NCBI GenBank assembly: GCA_965222535.1
Contig: OZ244957.1
Location: 868,001-932,000 of the forward strand
Direction: 5' to 3'
Source: G965222535 sp965222535
GTDB lineage: Bacteria > Pseudomonadota > Gammaproteobacteria > HK1
Length of the DNA stretch: 64,000 nt
The notes beneath the pieces were generated by a model that worked only from the letters and a program-made list of their open reading frames with translations, was not told the origin of the DNA and did not search any database. A program made the translations under genes and the position numbers. Shown piece by piece: positions 26,425-35,465 of this stretch; the first letter of the stretch is position 1; each line of letters opens with the position of its first letter.

Positions 26425-26473
26425 TTTTCCCTCAAATCCCATCCCCTTCAAGGTTCTTCGAGGTTTCCATCCG
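26425..26473 (-). repeat. R1 end fragment between glyA and sdaA
   Basis: CAAATCCCATCCCCTTCAAGG followed by TTCTTCGAGGTTTCC is the left end of R1 in reverse orientation, without the TGTAACGTAAG core. It occupies most of the glyA-sdaA gap and ends two bases before the glyA stop. Confidence 0.55.
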
Positions 26474-27730
26474 TTAATTGGCGTACACCGGGAAACGGGC
26501 ACACAGATCGCCAACCTGCTGCCGCGCCCGGTTGATAACCGCCGTATCGGTTATGTCATCCATGACGTCGCATATCCAGCCGGTAAGAGCTTCCATTTCT
26601 GGCTCTTTCATACCGCGTGTGGTGACTGCCGGTGTACCGACGCGAATGCCGCTGGTGACAAAAGGCGAGCGCGGATCATTCGGGACGGCGTTCTTATTCA
26701 CCGTGATATGCGCCCGCTCAAGGGCGGCATCGGCATCTTTACCGGTCACCTCCTTGTCGAGCAGGCTGACCAACAGCAAGTGATTATCCGTGCCACCGGA
26801 TACGACGGGATAACCACGGGCGGCGAACGTTGCCGCCATGGCCTTCGCATTGCGTAGCGTCTGCTGCTGGTATTGCTTGAATTCAGGTTCCATCGCCTCT
26901 TTGAAAGCCACCGCTTTAGCGGCGATAGCGTGCATCAAAGGCCCTCCCTGCTGCCCCGGGAACACCTGCGATGCGAGGCGCTTTTCGATCTCTTTGTTTT
27001 CGCGGGCGAGAATCAGGCCGCCGCGTGGGCCGCGCAGCGTCTTGTGCGTGGTCGAGGTGACCACATCTGCATAGGGCAGCGGATTAGGATAACAGCCAGT
27101 GGCGACCAAACCGGCGACATGCGCCATATCAACCAACAGATAAGCGTCCACCGCATCGGCGATGGCACGAAATCGCTGCCAGTCAACCACCCGTGAGTAA
27201 GCTGAGAACCCAGCGATAATCAATTTCGGATGATGCGCCTTGGCCAAGGCTTCAACTTGGTCATAATCGATAAGACCGGTGCTCATGTCTAGGCCGTACT
27301 GGATCGCACGGTAGAATCGACTGGAAAAATTGACCGAGGCACCGTGAGTCAAGTGACCGCCATGCGCAAGGCTCATCCCCAACAGCAAATCGCCAGGCTG
27401 CATCAACGCCCCATACGCCTCCGCATTCGCCTGTGAACCGGAATGGGGCTGTACATTGGCATACGCCGCGCCAAACAACGCTTTGGCGCGCTCGATGGCT
27501 AATTTTTCGGCGACATCAACATGCTCGCAGCCACTGTAATAGCGGCGTGCCGGATAGCCTTCAGCGTATTTATTCGTCAACACTGAACCTTGGGCTGCCA
27601 ACACCCGTGGACTCGTGTAATTCTCCGATGCAATCAGCTCAATATGCTCTTCTTGGCGGCGGCGCTCCTCGGCCATCGCCAAACCCAATTCAGCATCGTA
27701 GCTGTCAATAGTGAGATCTGCGCTAAACAT
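26474..27730 (-). CDS. glyA: serine hydroxymethyltransferase
   Basis: PLP enzyme converting glycine plus methylene-THF to serine, and the reverse. The 418-residue product has IELIASENYTSPRVLAAQGS, NKYAEGYPARRYYSGCEHVD, the PLP-lysine segment VVTSTTHKTLRGPRGG and GTPAVTTRGM. Length is that of E. coli GlyA (417). It is followed by sdaA; with soxB this makes a sarcosine to glycine to serine to pyruvate sequence. No glycine riboswitch fold was recognised in the 150 bases before the start. Confidence 0.97.
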   Translation of the reverse strand: MFSADLTIDSYDAELGLAMAEERRRQEEHIELIASENYTSPRVLAAQGSVLTNKYAEGYPARRYYSGCEHVDVAEKLAIERAKALFGAAYANVQPHSGSQANAEAYGALMQPGDLLLGMSLAHGGHLTHGASVNFSSRFYRAIQYGLDMSTGLIDYDQVEALAKAHHPKLIIAGFSAYSRVVDWQRFRAIADAVDAYLLVDMAHVAGLVATGCYPNPLPYADVVTSTTHKTLRGPRGGLILARENKEIEKRLASQVFPGQQGGPLMHAIAAKAVAFKEAMEPEFKQYQQQTLRNAKAMAATFAARGYPVVSGGTDNHLLLVSLLDKEVTGKDADAALERAHITVNKNAVPNDPRSPFVTSGIRVGTPAVTTRGMKEPEMEALTGWICDVMDDITDTAVINRARQQVGDLCARFPVYAN

Positions 27731-27839
27731 TGATCATAAATCCCCGGTTCAGGATACAGTGAAGAAAAGGATAAGCGTTCTTTGCTTGCCGTGCGCGGTT
27801 GTCAACAACGCCAGCAAACAAAACCTGCCCTTATCCTTA

Positions 27840-27874
27840 TGGCAGAGGCAGAGGCAGAGGCAGGGCAGGCAGCC
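27840..27874 (+). repeat. short GGCAGA tandem repeat
   Basis: TGGCAGAGGCAGAGGCAGAGG followed by CAGGGCAGGCAG: about four hexamers upstream of glyA. Probably slippage-generated; no role is evident. Confidence 0.6.
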
Positions 27875-27894
27875 GCTGAAAGATTCATCACAGG

Positions 27895-28005
27895 AAACCT
27901 CAAAAAAGCCTCAACGGGATGGGGGTTTGGGGGAATGGCACATCATTGCATGTAACGTAAGTCATTGATTTATAATACTTCAAACAATAGACAAGCCCCA
28001 CAATG
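27895..28005 (+). repeat. R1 repeat copy
   Basis: AAACCTCAAAAAAGCCTCAACGGG, the G-tract, TGTAACGTAAG, CATTGATTTATAA, ACAATAGACAAGCCCCACA. From 28006 to 28200 I find no gene; 28143-28197 contains a small inverted repeat (AAGCACCTTTTAAG / CTTAAAAGATGCT). Confidence 0.85.
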
Positions 28006-28200
28006 TCTTGCGGCGGTATGCAACGGCATCCAAAGCAAAAAACCGCTACAGTGTTGTATCAGTTTATCGGACAGCGAGGGCCGCTGCAAAATAATTCAGG
28101 GAGATCACACCCATCCACGCCATGAAACATGGGATTCAGGATACCCCCATCCATTCTCAAAAGCACCTTTTAAGTATGCACCTGCTTAAAAGATGCTCAA

Positions 28201-28338
28201 GGCACCTCGAAAAACTGAGGGCTTGGGGGAGGTGATATGCTTACCTGTGGCGTAAGTCGTTGATTTATAGCCCTTCCCTCAATAGCCAAGCCCACAGAGC
28301 ACCTTGGAAAACCAGCTTCGCTAGTTTTTCGAGGTGCC
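28201..28338 (+). repeat. R1 repeat copy joined to the GGCACCTCGAAAAAC-type hairpin
   Basis: Starts GGCACCTCGAAAAACTGAGGG, has GGCGTAAG and TTGATTTATAGCCCTTCC, and ends with the separate hairpin CACCTTGGAAAACCAGC / GCTAGTTTTTCGAGGTGCC (28300-28338). It lies directly at the 3' end of icmF and could act as its terminator. Confidence 0.8.
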
Positions 28339-28340
28339 GC

Positions 28341-31300
28341 TCACATCGTGCGCCGGTACTGGCCGCCGACATCGAATAAAGCGGTGGTGATTTGGCCCAG
28401 CGAGCAGCAGCGCACGGTTTCCATCAGCACCGCAAAAACGTTGTCGTTGTTGATGACCGCTTGCCGCAGGCGATCGAGCGCGGCGGGGGCGGTAGCGGCG
28501 TGTTGGCGGTGGAAGTCGTGCAGCCGTTGTAACTGGCTGCGTTTCTCGGCGGCGGTGGAGCGCGACAGAGGCACAGTAGGGTTTTCGGGAGCAAGTTCAG
28601 GGTTCATGAAGGTGTTGACGCCGATGATCGGTAAGCTGCCGTCGTGTTTGCGGCGTTCGTATTCGATGGACTGATCCTGTATGCGGCTGCGCTGATAACC
28701 GCTCTCCATCGCGCCCAGTACGCCGCCGCGGGCGGTCAGGCGATCGAACTCCTGCAATACCGCTTCTTCCACCTGATCGGTTAATGCCTCAATGATAAAT
28801 GCGCCCTGGTGCGGGTTTTCGGTCTTCGCCAGCCCCCATTCTTCGTTGATGATCAACTGGATCGCCAACGCGCGCCGTACTGAAGCATCGGTGGGGGTCG
28901 TAATCGCTTCATCAAAAGCGTTGGTGTGCAGGCTGTTGCAGTGGTCGTAAGTCGCGATCAAGGCTTGTAAGGTGGTGCGGATATCGTTGAAGTCGATTTC
29001 CTGTGCATGCAGCGATCGGCCTGAGGTCTGGATGTGGTATTTAAGTTTCTGCGAGCGTGCGTTGGCATGGTAGCAGTCGCGCATTGCAATCGCCCAGATG
29101 CGGCGCGCAACCCGCCCGATAACGGCGTATTCGGGGTCCATCCCATTGGAGAAGAAAAACGACAGATGCGGCGCGAAATCATCCACCGCCATGCCTCGCG
29201 CTAAGTAGTTTTCGACATAGGTGAAACCATTGGCAAGGGTGAACGCGAGCTGGGTGATCGGGTTGGCGCCGGCTTCGGCGATGTGATAACCCGAGATTGA
29301 AACCGAATAAAAATTGCGTACCTGATGGTCAATAAACCATTGCTGCATATCACCCATGACGCGCAATGAAAACTCGGTGGAGAAAATACAGGTGTTCTGC
29401 CCCTGATCCTCCTTGAGAATATCAGCCTGCACGGTGCCGCGCACACGGGCGAGCGCGGCAGCGCGTAACGCTTCGGCTTCGTCGACGTCCGGCGTGCGCT
29501 CGTGTGCCTGCACGAAATAATCAAGCTGCTGGTCGATCGTGGTATTCAGAAACATCGCCAGTATCGTTGGTGCCGGGCCGTTGATGGTCATCGAGACCGA
29601 AGTCGTCGGTGCGCACAAGTCAAAGCCGTGGTACAGCGTTTTCATGTCATCCAGGGTCGCGATGGATACCCCAGAGTTACCGATTTTCCCGTAAATGTCG
29701 GGACGCTGATCGGGATCGAAACCGTACAGAGTGACCGAATCAAAAGCCGTTGACAGCCGCTTCGCCGCGGAATGCCTAGATAGCAACTTAAAGCGGTTGT
29801 TGGTGCGCTGCGCATCGCCTTCGCCAGCAAACATCCGCGATGGTGCCTCACCGGCGCGCTTGAGCGCAAATACCCCGGCGGTGAACGGGAAATGCCCGGG
29901 TAGGTTTTCCTCCAGCAGAAACCGCAAGGTATCGCCGTCGTCGACATATCGCGGCAATGCGATCCGGGGTATTTCACTGCCGCTTAAGGTCGTGTATTTG
30001 AGTGGCGCGCTGACTGTGTGACCATGCCCCCCCGCTTGCAATGCCTCGCCGCCATACCGTTCGCGCAATGCTGGCCATTGTTCCAATAATCTCCGCGAGT
30101 GCTCATGCAGGGCGCGCTCGCGCTCAGCGATCAACGCGCTGAGCACCGCTGTCTGATCAAAGCCGTGGTGTTCGAGCAGGGCGTAACTGGCGCGCAATTG
30201 CCCGCATTCACGCGCCAATTGCGCCTGGCTTTGCGCCTCTTGATGGTAGCTTCGCACGGCGTTGGCGATTTCGGCCAGGTAGCGCGAACGAGCCACCGGC
30301 ACGATCGCCTCAGCAGCGCTGGAGTAGCAACCGGGCAGGCGGGCGAGCTGACCGCACGGCCATGGCACCAACCCGCGCTCGCGCAGTTTATCCACGATCG
30401 CATGGTACAAGGCGGTGACGCCGTGGTCGTTAAAGCGAGACGCTATCGTGCCAAATACCGGCATTTGTTTGGCGGGGACGTTGAATGCCTCCCGGTTGCG
30501 CACCATCTGTTTGCGTACGTCGTGCAGCGCATCGTCCGCGCCTGGGCGGTCAAACTTATTGATCGCGACCACGGCGGCAAAATCCAGCATGTCGATCTTC
30601 TCCAACTGGCTGGGGGCACCAAACTCCGGCGTCATTACATAAACCGGCAGATCAACCAATGGCGCAATGGCGGCGTCGCCCTGCCCGATCCCGGAAGTTT
30701 CAACGATGATCACATCAAAACCGGCTAATCGGGTCACGGCGATCATCAAAGCCAACTGCTCTGGGATCTCACCGCCGGCGGTGCGGGTCGCCAGTGAGCG
30801 CATGAATATCTGCTCGCCGGTGATCGCGTTCATGCGGATGCGATCACCAAGCAAAGCGCCGCCGCTGCGCCGCCGCGATGGATCCACCGCGAGTATCGCA
30901 ATGTCCAGCCGGTGATCGTGATCTAGGATAAAGCGCCGTATCAGTTCATCGGTCAGTGAAGATTTGCCGGCACCGCCAGTACCGGTAATACCGATCACAG
31001 GCGGACTCTGGTGGGCGGCTGCCCGCGCAGCGATGCGCGCAGCAGAGGCGGCATCGCATCGCCCTTCGCTGATGGCGCTCAGCCACTGCGCCAACAGGCG
31101 CCGATCACCGTCTCGCAGCGCATCCAGCGAGGACTCCGCCAATGGGATCGGTGCCTGCCGCCCGCGATCACAACGCTGCCGCATATCGTCTATCATGCCG
31201 CGCAACCCCAGCCGCTGACCGTCTGCGGGAGAGTAAATCCGGGCCACTCCGTAGCCATGCAAGGCATCGATCTCTTCCGCCGTGATCACCCCGCCGCCGC

Positions 31301-31622
31301 CGCCAAACACTTGCACATGACCGCACCCGACGGCGCGCAGCCGCTCCACCAAGTAGCGGAAATACTCCAAGTGCCCGCCTTGATAAGAACTGACCGCAAC
31401 CGCTTGCGCATCTTCCTGCAACGCGGCGCTGACGATCTCCTCCACTGAACGGTTATGCCCAAGGTGGATCACTTCGGCACCGGTACTTTGCAGAATACGC
31501 CGCATGACGTTGATCGCGGCATCGTGACCATCAAACAAACCAGTGGCAGTCACCACCCGCAGCACTGCCGCCGGCGCTGCGCCTATTTCAGGATCTGGTG
31601 GGGTAATAGCGGATGCAGTCAT
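28341..31622 (-). CDS. icmF: fused isobutyryl-CoA mutase IcmF
   Basis: Adenosylcobalamin-dependent radical enzyme interconverting isobutyryl-CoA and n-butyryl-CoA, with its G-protein chaperone built in. From ATG 31622 the protein has 1093 residues. The N-terminal B12-binding domain has the base-off histidine H33 in GLFDGHDAAINVMRR. A MeaB-like GTPase has Walker A at 211-222 (GITGTGGAGKSS) and INKFDRPGADD. A TIM-barrel mutase domain has GFDLCAPTTSVSMTINGPAPTILAMFLN. This order is diagnostic of IcmF versus separate MCM or IcmA/B. The frame extends 71 residues upstream, but those residues lie in R4-like intergenic DNA. It needs cobalamin; no B12 gene is in the window. It suggests branched-chain amino-acid or fatty-acid CoA metabolism. 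Confidence 0.95.
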   Translation of the reverse strand: MTASAITPPDPEIGAAPAAVLRVVTATGLFDGHDAAINVMRRILQSTGAEVIHLGHNRSVEEIVSAALQEDAQAVAVSSYQGGHLEYFRYLVERLRAVGCGHVQVFGGGGGVITAEEIDALHGYGVARIYSPADGQRLGLRGMIDDMRQRCDRGRQAPIPLAESSLDALRDGDRRLLAQWLSAISEGRCDAASAARIAARAAAHQSPPVIGITGTGGAGKSSLTDELIRRFILDHDHRLDIAILAVDPSRRRSGGALLGDRIRMNAITGEQIFMRSLATRTAGGEIPEQLALMIAVTRLAGFDVIIVETSGIGQGDAAIAPLVDLPVYVMTPEFGAPSQLEKIDMLDFAAVVAINKFDRPGADDALHDVRKQMVRNREAFNVPAKQMPVFGTIASRFNDHGVTALYHAIVDKLRERGLVPWPCGQLARLPGCYSSAAEAIVPVARSRYLAEIANAVRSYHQEAQSQAQLARECGQLRASYALLEHHGFDQTAVLSALIAERERALHEHSRRLLEQWPALRERYGGEALQAGGHGHTVSAPLKYTTLSGSEIPRIALPRYVDDGDTLRFLLEENLPGHFPFTAGVFALKRAGEAPSRMFAGEGDAQRTNNRFKLLSRHSAAKRLSTAFDSVTLYGFDPDQRPDIYGKIGNSGVSIATLDDMKTLYHGFDLCAPTTSVSMTINGPAPTILAMFLNTTIDQQLDYFVQAHERTPDVDEAEALRAAALARVRGTVQADILKEDQGQNTCIFSTEFSLRVMGDMQQWFIDHQVRNFYSVSISGYHIAEAGANPITQLAFTLANGFTYVENYLARGMAVDDFAPHLSFFFSNGMDPEYAVIGRVARRIWAIAMRDCYHANARSQKLKYHIQTSGRSLHAQEIDFNDIRTTLQALIATYDHCNSLHTNAFDEAITTPTDASVRRALAIQLIINEEWGLAKTENPHQGAFIIEALTDQVEEAVLQEFDRLTARGGVLGAMESGYQRSRIQDQSIEYERRKHDGSLPIIGVNTFMNPELAPENPTVPLSRSTAAEKRSQLQRLHDFHRQHAATAPAALDRLRQAVINNDNVFAVLMETVRCCSLGQITTALFDVGGQYRRTM

Positions 31623-31726
31623 CGAAATCTGATACTGGGGAGCTTCAAAAAAAACCATATTATCATGCAGGATGTGACAAGCAACCCCCCGATACCCAAC
31701 AGGTGTTCCGTATCGATTGAAGGTTG

Positions 31727-31882
31727 ATGATCTCGCAAAATGCCCAATTGATCCTGTTTTGGCTATTATTAACGTCGATGATGAATTCGTAAAGTGCTGA
31801 TATTCATGGATATTATTTTTCGTACTGGAACACAAAGATAGCTGCGGATGACTTATTGTAAAACCATCAAAGGCTACCGTAT
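31727..31882 (+). repeat. R4 repeat copy
   Basis: GATGATCTCGCAAAATGCCC, ATTATTAACG, ATTCGTAAAGTG, TGATATTCATGGATATTATT, GCGGATGACTTATTG, AAACCATCAAAG: the same blocks in the same order occur at 57068-57222. It is AT-rich, about 150 bp, and contains no convincing gene. Confidence 0.75.
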
Positions 31883-31994
31883 AATAGTCACCGCTTGTTA
31901 CTGGCAGGTGAGGTATTATCGGAGTACCTAGCTGTCGAGTATCAGGCAGTTAACATCCGATACCCGACAACAACTAATACAGCAAGGCCTGATT

Positions 31995-32234
31995 ATGAAT
32001 AATATAATTCTTCTTATTGCTTTACTTTCTTTAAGCCACAGCGCATTTGCTTATTTTGATCCAGCCACTGGAAGTATTTTATTGCAAGGGTTGCTCGCTG
32101 GCTTGGCAGGCTTATGGCTGACATGGCGATTGTTTATGGATAAAATTAAACGTTTCCTTGGATTAAAAAAGGAAATAGCTTCTGAAGCTGAACATGATAA
32201 AGAAAAAACATCAACCAATAAATCTGAAGATTAA
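31995..32234 (+). CDS. small membrane/secreted protein with YFDPATGS motif
   Basis: 79 residues: a hydrophobic leader MNNIILLIALLSLSHSAFA, the motif YFDPATGSILLQG, a second hydrophobic segment (LLAGLAGLWLTWRLF) and a lysine/glutamate-rich tail with a basic stretch DKIKRFLGLKK. I know this arrangement from small uncharacterised proteins found beside methyltransferase and membrane-sulfatase genes in envelope-polysaccharide loci, and here both follow downstream. Function is not established. AT-rich like its two neighbours; the ribosome-binding site is weak. Confidence 0.8.
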   Translation: MNNIILLIALLSLSHSAFAYFDPATGSILLQGLLAGLAGLWLTWRLFMDKIKRFLGLKKEIASEAEHDKEKTSTNKSED

Positions 32235-32263
32235 TTTGTTTTCCATCTGACGTATAACGCAAT

Positions 32264-32415
32264 GGGGTACCCCGGAAAACCAGCTTCGCCATCTTTTCGA
32301 AGTACCCTGCGGGGCTTGTCTATTGGAGGAAGGTTTATAAATCAATGGCTTAGGTTACAGGCGATGATACCCTTTCCCTCCCCCCTCCATCCCGTTTAGG
32401 GCTTTCGATGTCCCC
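32264..32415 (-). repeat. R1 repeat copy with attached hairpin; its right end overlaps the next gene's start
   Basis: GGGGTACCCCGGAAAACCAGC / CCATCTTTTCGAAGTACCC hairpin (32264-32307), then reverse R1: TGCGGGGCTTGTCTATTGG, TTTATAAATCAATGG, CTTAGGTTACAG, C-rich tract, CCCGTTTAGGGCTTTCGATG. The ATG of the methyltransferase (32408) is the repeat's own terminal sequence, where other copies have CGAGGT or CAATGT. Confidence 0.8.
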
Positions 32416-33823
32416 AATAGATATAGAAAGAGAATGTGGTTCTTTCAGAGATCCGAGCGGTCATATTTATTACTGCTCGGAGCGTGTTTATAGAACAGTG
32501 ATGCCAGTTGCGGCAGACGATTTTCAATTTGTGCATAACAGTGGATTGCTGGACACGCTGGTAAAGAAACAAAAGCTACACCCTTACCGAATTGCTGATC
32601 ATGAATCGCTGCCCAGTGTTTCTGCCTCTGGAACGTCGATTTCTCCTGCCTTTATATTAGAGCATCCGAAGCTTTCTTTCATATCGTACCCTTATGAGTG
32701 GTGCTTTAATGCGCTTTATGATGCTGCGTTGCTTCAATTGGATATCTATTTGAATGCACTACAGCACAATGTCATGTTATCCGATGCATCGGCGTATAAT
32801 ATACAATTCAATGGGCATGCCGCTGTATTTATTGATCATTTGTCTTTCCGGCGTTACCGCACAGGAGAAACATGGGGCTCTCATCAGCAATTTTGTGATC
32901 AATTTCTGAATCCTTTATTGCTACGTGTTTTATCGCGGGTGGCGCATAATAATTGGTATAAAGGCAGTCTTGAAGGGATCCCAACTAGCGAGTTGAATAG
33001 ATTAATTCCATTATCAAAAAAATTTTCACCTAATGTTTTTATCAATGTTGTTTTACAAGCAAAATTATTAATCTCAGCACGTAAAAAAGAAAGCAGCAAA
33101 GGAAAAGCTGCTCAAATCTCTTTTGATAAGAAAAAGCTGATATTCATTTTGCAAAATATGAGAAAATGGATAGAGAAACTGACTCCGCCACCCGTAGATA
33201 ATTCTGATTGGTCTGATTATGCATACAGTACTCCGTATAAAAGCCAAGAAGAAAGAACCAAACAAGGGTTTATCGCCGATTTTTGCCAACAACTGAAACC
33301 AGCAAGGCTATGCGATCTGGGCTGCAATACCGGTGATTACGCAGCGTTGGCTATTGATAACGGAGTGGCATCGGTTGTTGGTCTTGACTGCGACACGATG
33401 GCGGTAGAAAAGTGCTACCTCAGGGCTAAGCAAGAAAACCTGAATCTCACGCCGCTGGTCATGGATATGACCAATCCATCACCCGCGCAGGGTTGGAACG
33501 GTACAGAAAGGAAAAGTCTGAAAAGCAGAGTGAAGGCAGACGCAGTACTTGCCTTGGCATTGGTACATCACCTTGCGATCGGCAAGAACATCCCCTTAGA
33601 GTGGGTGATTTCTAATATCGTCGGTTTTGCTGAAAATGGCGTGATTGAGTTTGTCCCTAAAGCCGATCCGATGGTGCAGCAGCTGCTGCTTTTACGGGAC
33701 GATATTTTTCCACGCTATACGCAAAAAACATTTGAGACAATTCTAAAACATCAGGCAAGAATAATGAAATCCGCAACCATCAGTGAAACCGGGCGCCGCC
33801 TTTACTGGTATGCTCGAACTTAA
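32408..33823 (+). CDS. class I SAM-dependent methyltransferase of an envelope locus
   Basis: 471 residues. The C-terminal half (from about residue 295) is a Rossmann methyltransferase: RLCDLGCNTGDYAALAID (SAM motif I), VVGLDCDTMAVEK, DAVLALALVHHLAIG. The N-terminal half (GSFRDPSGHIYYCSERVYRTV, then FNALYDAALLQLDIYLNALQHNVMLSDASAYNIQF) is kinase-like in layout, reminiscent of phosphotransferase or sugar-kinase-fold segments attached to such methyltransferases. The substrate is unknown; modification of a surface glycan is likely from context. The ATG lies at the very end of an R1 repeat and no good ribosome-binding site is seen, so the start may have been captured from the repeat. The end overlaps the next gene. 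Confidence 0.8.
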   Translation: MSPIDIERECGSFRDPSGHIYYCSERVYRTVMPVAADDFQFVHNSGLLDTLVKKQKLHPYRIADHESLPSVSASGTSISPAFILEHPKLSFISYPYEWCFNALYDAALLQLDIYLNALQHNVMLSDASAYNIQFNGHAAVFIDHLSFRRYRTGETWGSHQQFCDQFLNPLLLRVLSRVAHNNWYKGSLEGIPTSELNRLIPLSKKFSPNVFINVVLQAKLLISARKKESSKGKAAQISFDKKKLIFILQNMRKWIEKLTPPPVDNSDWSDYAYSTPYKSQEERTKQGFIADFCQQLKPARLCDLGCNTGDYAALAIDNGVASVVGLDCDTMAVEKCYLRAKQENLNLTPLVMDMTNPSPAQGWNGTERKSLKSRVKADAVLALALVHHLAIGKNIPLEWVISNIVGFAENGVIEFVPKADPMVQQLLLLRDDIFPRYTQKTFETILKHQARIMKSATISETGRRLYWYART

Positions 33824-35357
33824 AGTAAAAACTGGAAAAACAGGCTGGCTTGGCGATATCTTGGTCTCGCTGTCTCTGGCCAATTTAATACTAGCAAAAA
33901 CTTGGTTGGAACTTATTTATTCTGAACCAGATTACTTCCTACCCACAGTCACTTGGCATAATTGGCTATCTGCGGCTGTACTTCTTTTCTTATTCGCTAT
34001 ATTGTTTATTTTAACATTAAGATTGTTTCGTGCTACTGATAAATTCTTATGGCGACTGATTATTTTATTACCATTCGGAGGATCTTTATTAATTATATTT
34101 GATGAAATAAGAGTGATTCATAATAAATTTCCAGTAGCAGAAATTCTTTCATGGGCAACCGATCATTATCTATGGACTATATTGATAATCAGTGCAATAT
34201 TTTTCTTACTATTTCTTTTTCGAAAATATCTAATATCAATGGTGTACATATTCCTTCTGATATTTTCACCTTTCGCCTTACTTAACTTATTTTATATCGC
34301 TATCAACACCCCACCCTTATTAATAAATCCTCCCTATCTGCATCAAAAAACACATCTTGAAAATAGTATAACAACTGCACCGAAGACTATCTATATTATT
34401 TTTGACGAACTGGATTATCGAATATTCATTAAAGGCTATGCAGAAAAAATGGAGAGTATAAATTTAAAGAACTTTGAACATATCAAACAAAATGCGTTGT
34501 TTTTCAAGAACGTTAAGAATATGTGGGATTTTACAGCACAAGCCATACCATCAATAACTATCGGGAAAAATGTAGAGATAAGACCATTTGCATCTCCTTT
34601 CCCAGATATAGAACTGACATACCCCAATAAAAAAAAGGCACTGTGGTCAGAGTCTGATACAATATTTAATAAGCTGAAAAATAACAATCAGAATATTGCC
34701 ATTATAGGATGGTATCACCGTTATTGCGAAATATTTAATCATGTAACATCTTATTGTTTATCTTCTGAAAAACCAAATAGTTTGACTGAGCATTTAAAAA
34801 AACTAATGCGTAGTATCATTCCTTATTATCGCGCAATCAATACGATATACCGCCACCAGAGAATTGAAAAGAGCACATTAGCTGCTTTGAGCAGCAGTGC
34901 TATTGATTTTATCTACATTCATGATTCTATTCCTCATCCTCCGTCAATATGGGATGCTGAATTAATGAAATACTATATGAACATTTTGTTAAAAATAAGC
35001 GATGACCGTATCAAACTTTATTTAAATAATGTCCAATTAGTGGATGACTTTCTAGGCCGTATAATGAATCACATGAAAGAAAAAGGTATTTGGGATACTT
35101 CAACTATCATCATTGGCTCTGACCATCGATGGAGAAAACCACCTGATAAGCGGTTGGAGAATATACCGCTGCTAATCAAGTTTCCGCTGCAAAAAACAGC
35201 TTACGCATACGACCGACAAGTCCTGCCAACCGAGATTAAAGCAATGATAGAGCAGATTGCGGTACACAAAGTCCACGATCCCATGGCTTTTATGCAGTGG
35301 TTGGACCAGCAACCTCGTGAACCGCTGCCAACACACCGGGGGGATGCGCTTCAATGA
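33810..35357 (+). CDS. membrane-anchored sulfatase/phosphoglycerol-transferase-like protein
   Basis: About 515 residues from ATG 33810 (overlapping the methyltransferase stop by 14 bases; another ATG at 33783 is possible). Four to five membrane helices occupy roughly residues 15-175. The extracytoplasmic alkaline-phosphatase-superfamily domain follows: KTIYIIFDELDYRIF (first metal site), DFTAQAIPSITIGK (nucleophile region, Thr/Ser type) and TIIIGSDHRWRKPPD (S-D-H metal site). That layout matches enzymes moving phosphoglycerol or phosphoethanolamine onto envelope glycans. AT-rich and with codon use unlike the surrounding chromosome, as are the two genes before it; probably a transferred surface locus. 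Confidence 0.8.
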   Translation: MLELKVKTGKTGWLGDILVSLSLANLILAKTWLELIYSEPDYFLPTVTWHNWLSAAVLLFLFAILFILTLRLFRATDKFLWRLIILLPFGGSLLIIFDEIRVIHNKFPVAEILSWATDHYLWTILIISAIFFLLFLFRKYLISMVYIFLLIFSPFALLNLFYIAINTPPLLINPPYLHQKTHLENSITTAPKTIYIIFDELDYRIFIKGYAEKMESINLKNFEHIKQNALFFKNVKNMWDFTAQAIPSITIGKNVEIRPFASPFPDIELTYPNKKKALWSESDTIFNKLKNNNQNIAIIGWYHRYCEIFNHVTSYCLSSEKPNSLTEHLKKLMRSIIPYYRAINTIYRHQRIEKSTLAALSSSAIDFIYIHDSIPHPPSIWDAELMKYYMNILLKISDDRIKLYLNNVQLVDDFLGRIMNHMKEKGIWDTSTIIIGSDHRWRKPPDKRLENIPLLIKFPLQKTAYAYDRQVLPTEIKAMIEQIAVHKVHDPMAFMQWLDQQPREPLPTHRGDALQ

Positions 35358-35465
35358 GTAAAGTGGGTATCAGGTTTTGCTTCAAACGCCAAAGCGCCAC
35401 CACCCGCTAGCTGCAGCGCCTGCCTTTCATCTGACGTGAGAGACCACAGGCAAGCGCGGTGTATA

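Noticed and set aside
27731..27900. Glycine riboswitch before glyA
   Set aside because: No tandem glycine-aptamer motifs could be recognised; the region has a GGCAGA tandem and R1 only.
31623..31835. 71-residue N-terminal extension of IcmF
   Set aside because: Encoded by repeat-like intergenic DNA; family members begin just before the B12-binding domain, matching ATG 31622.
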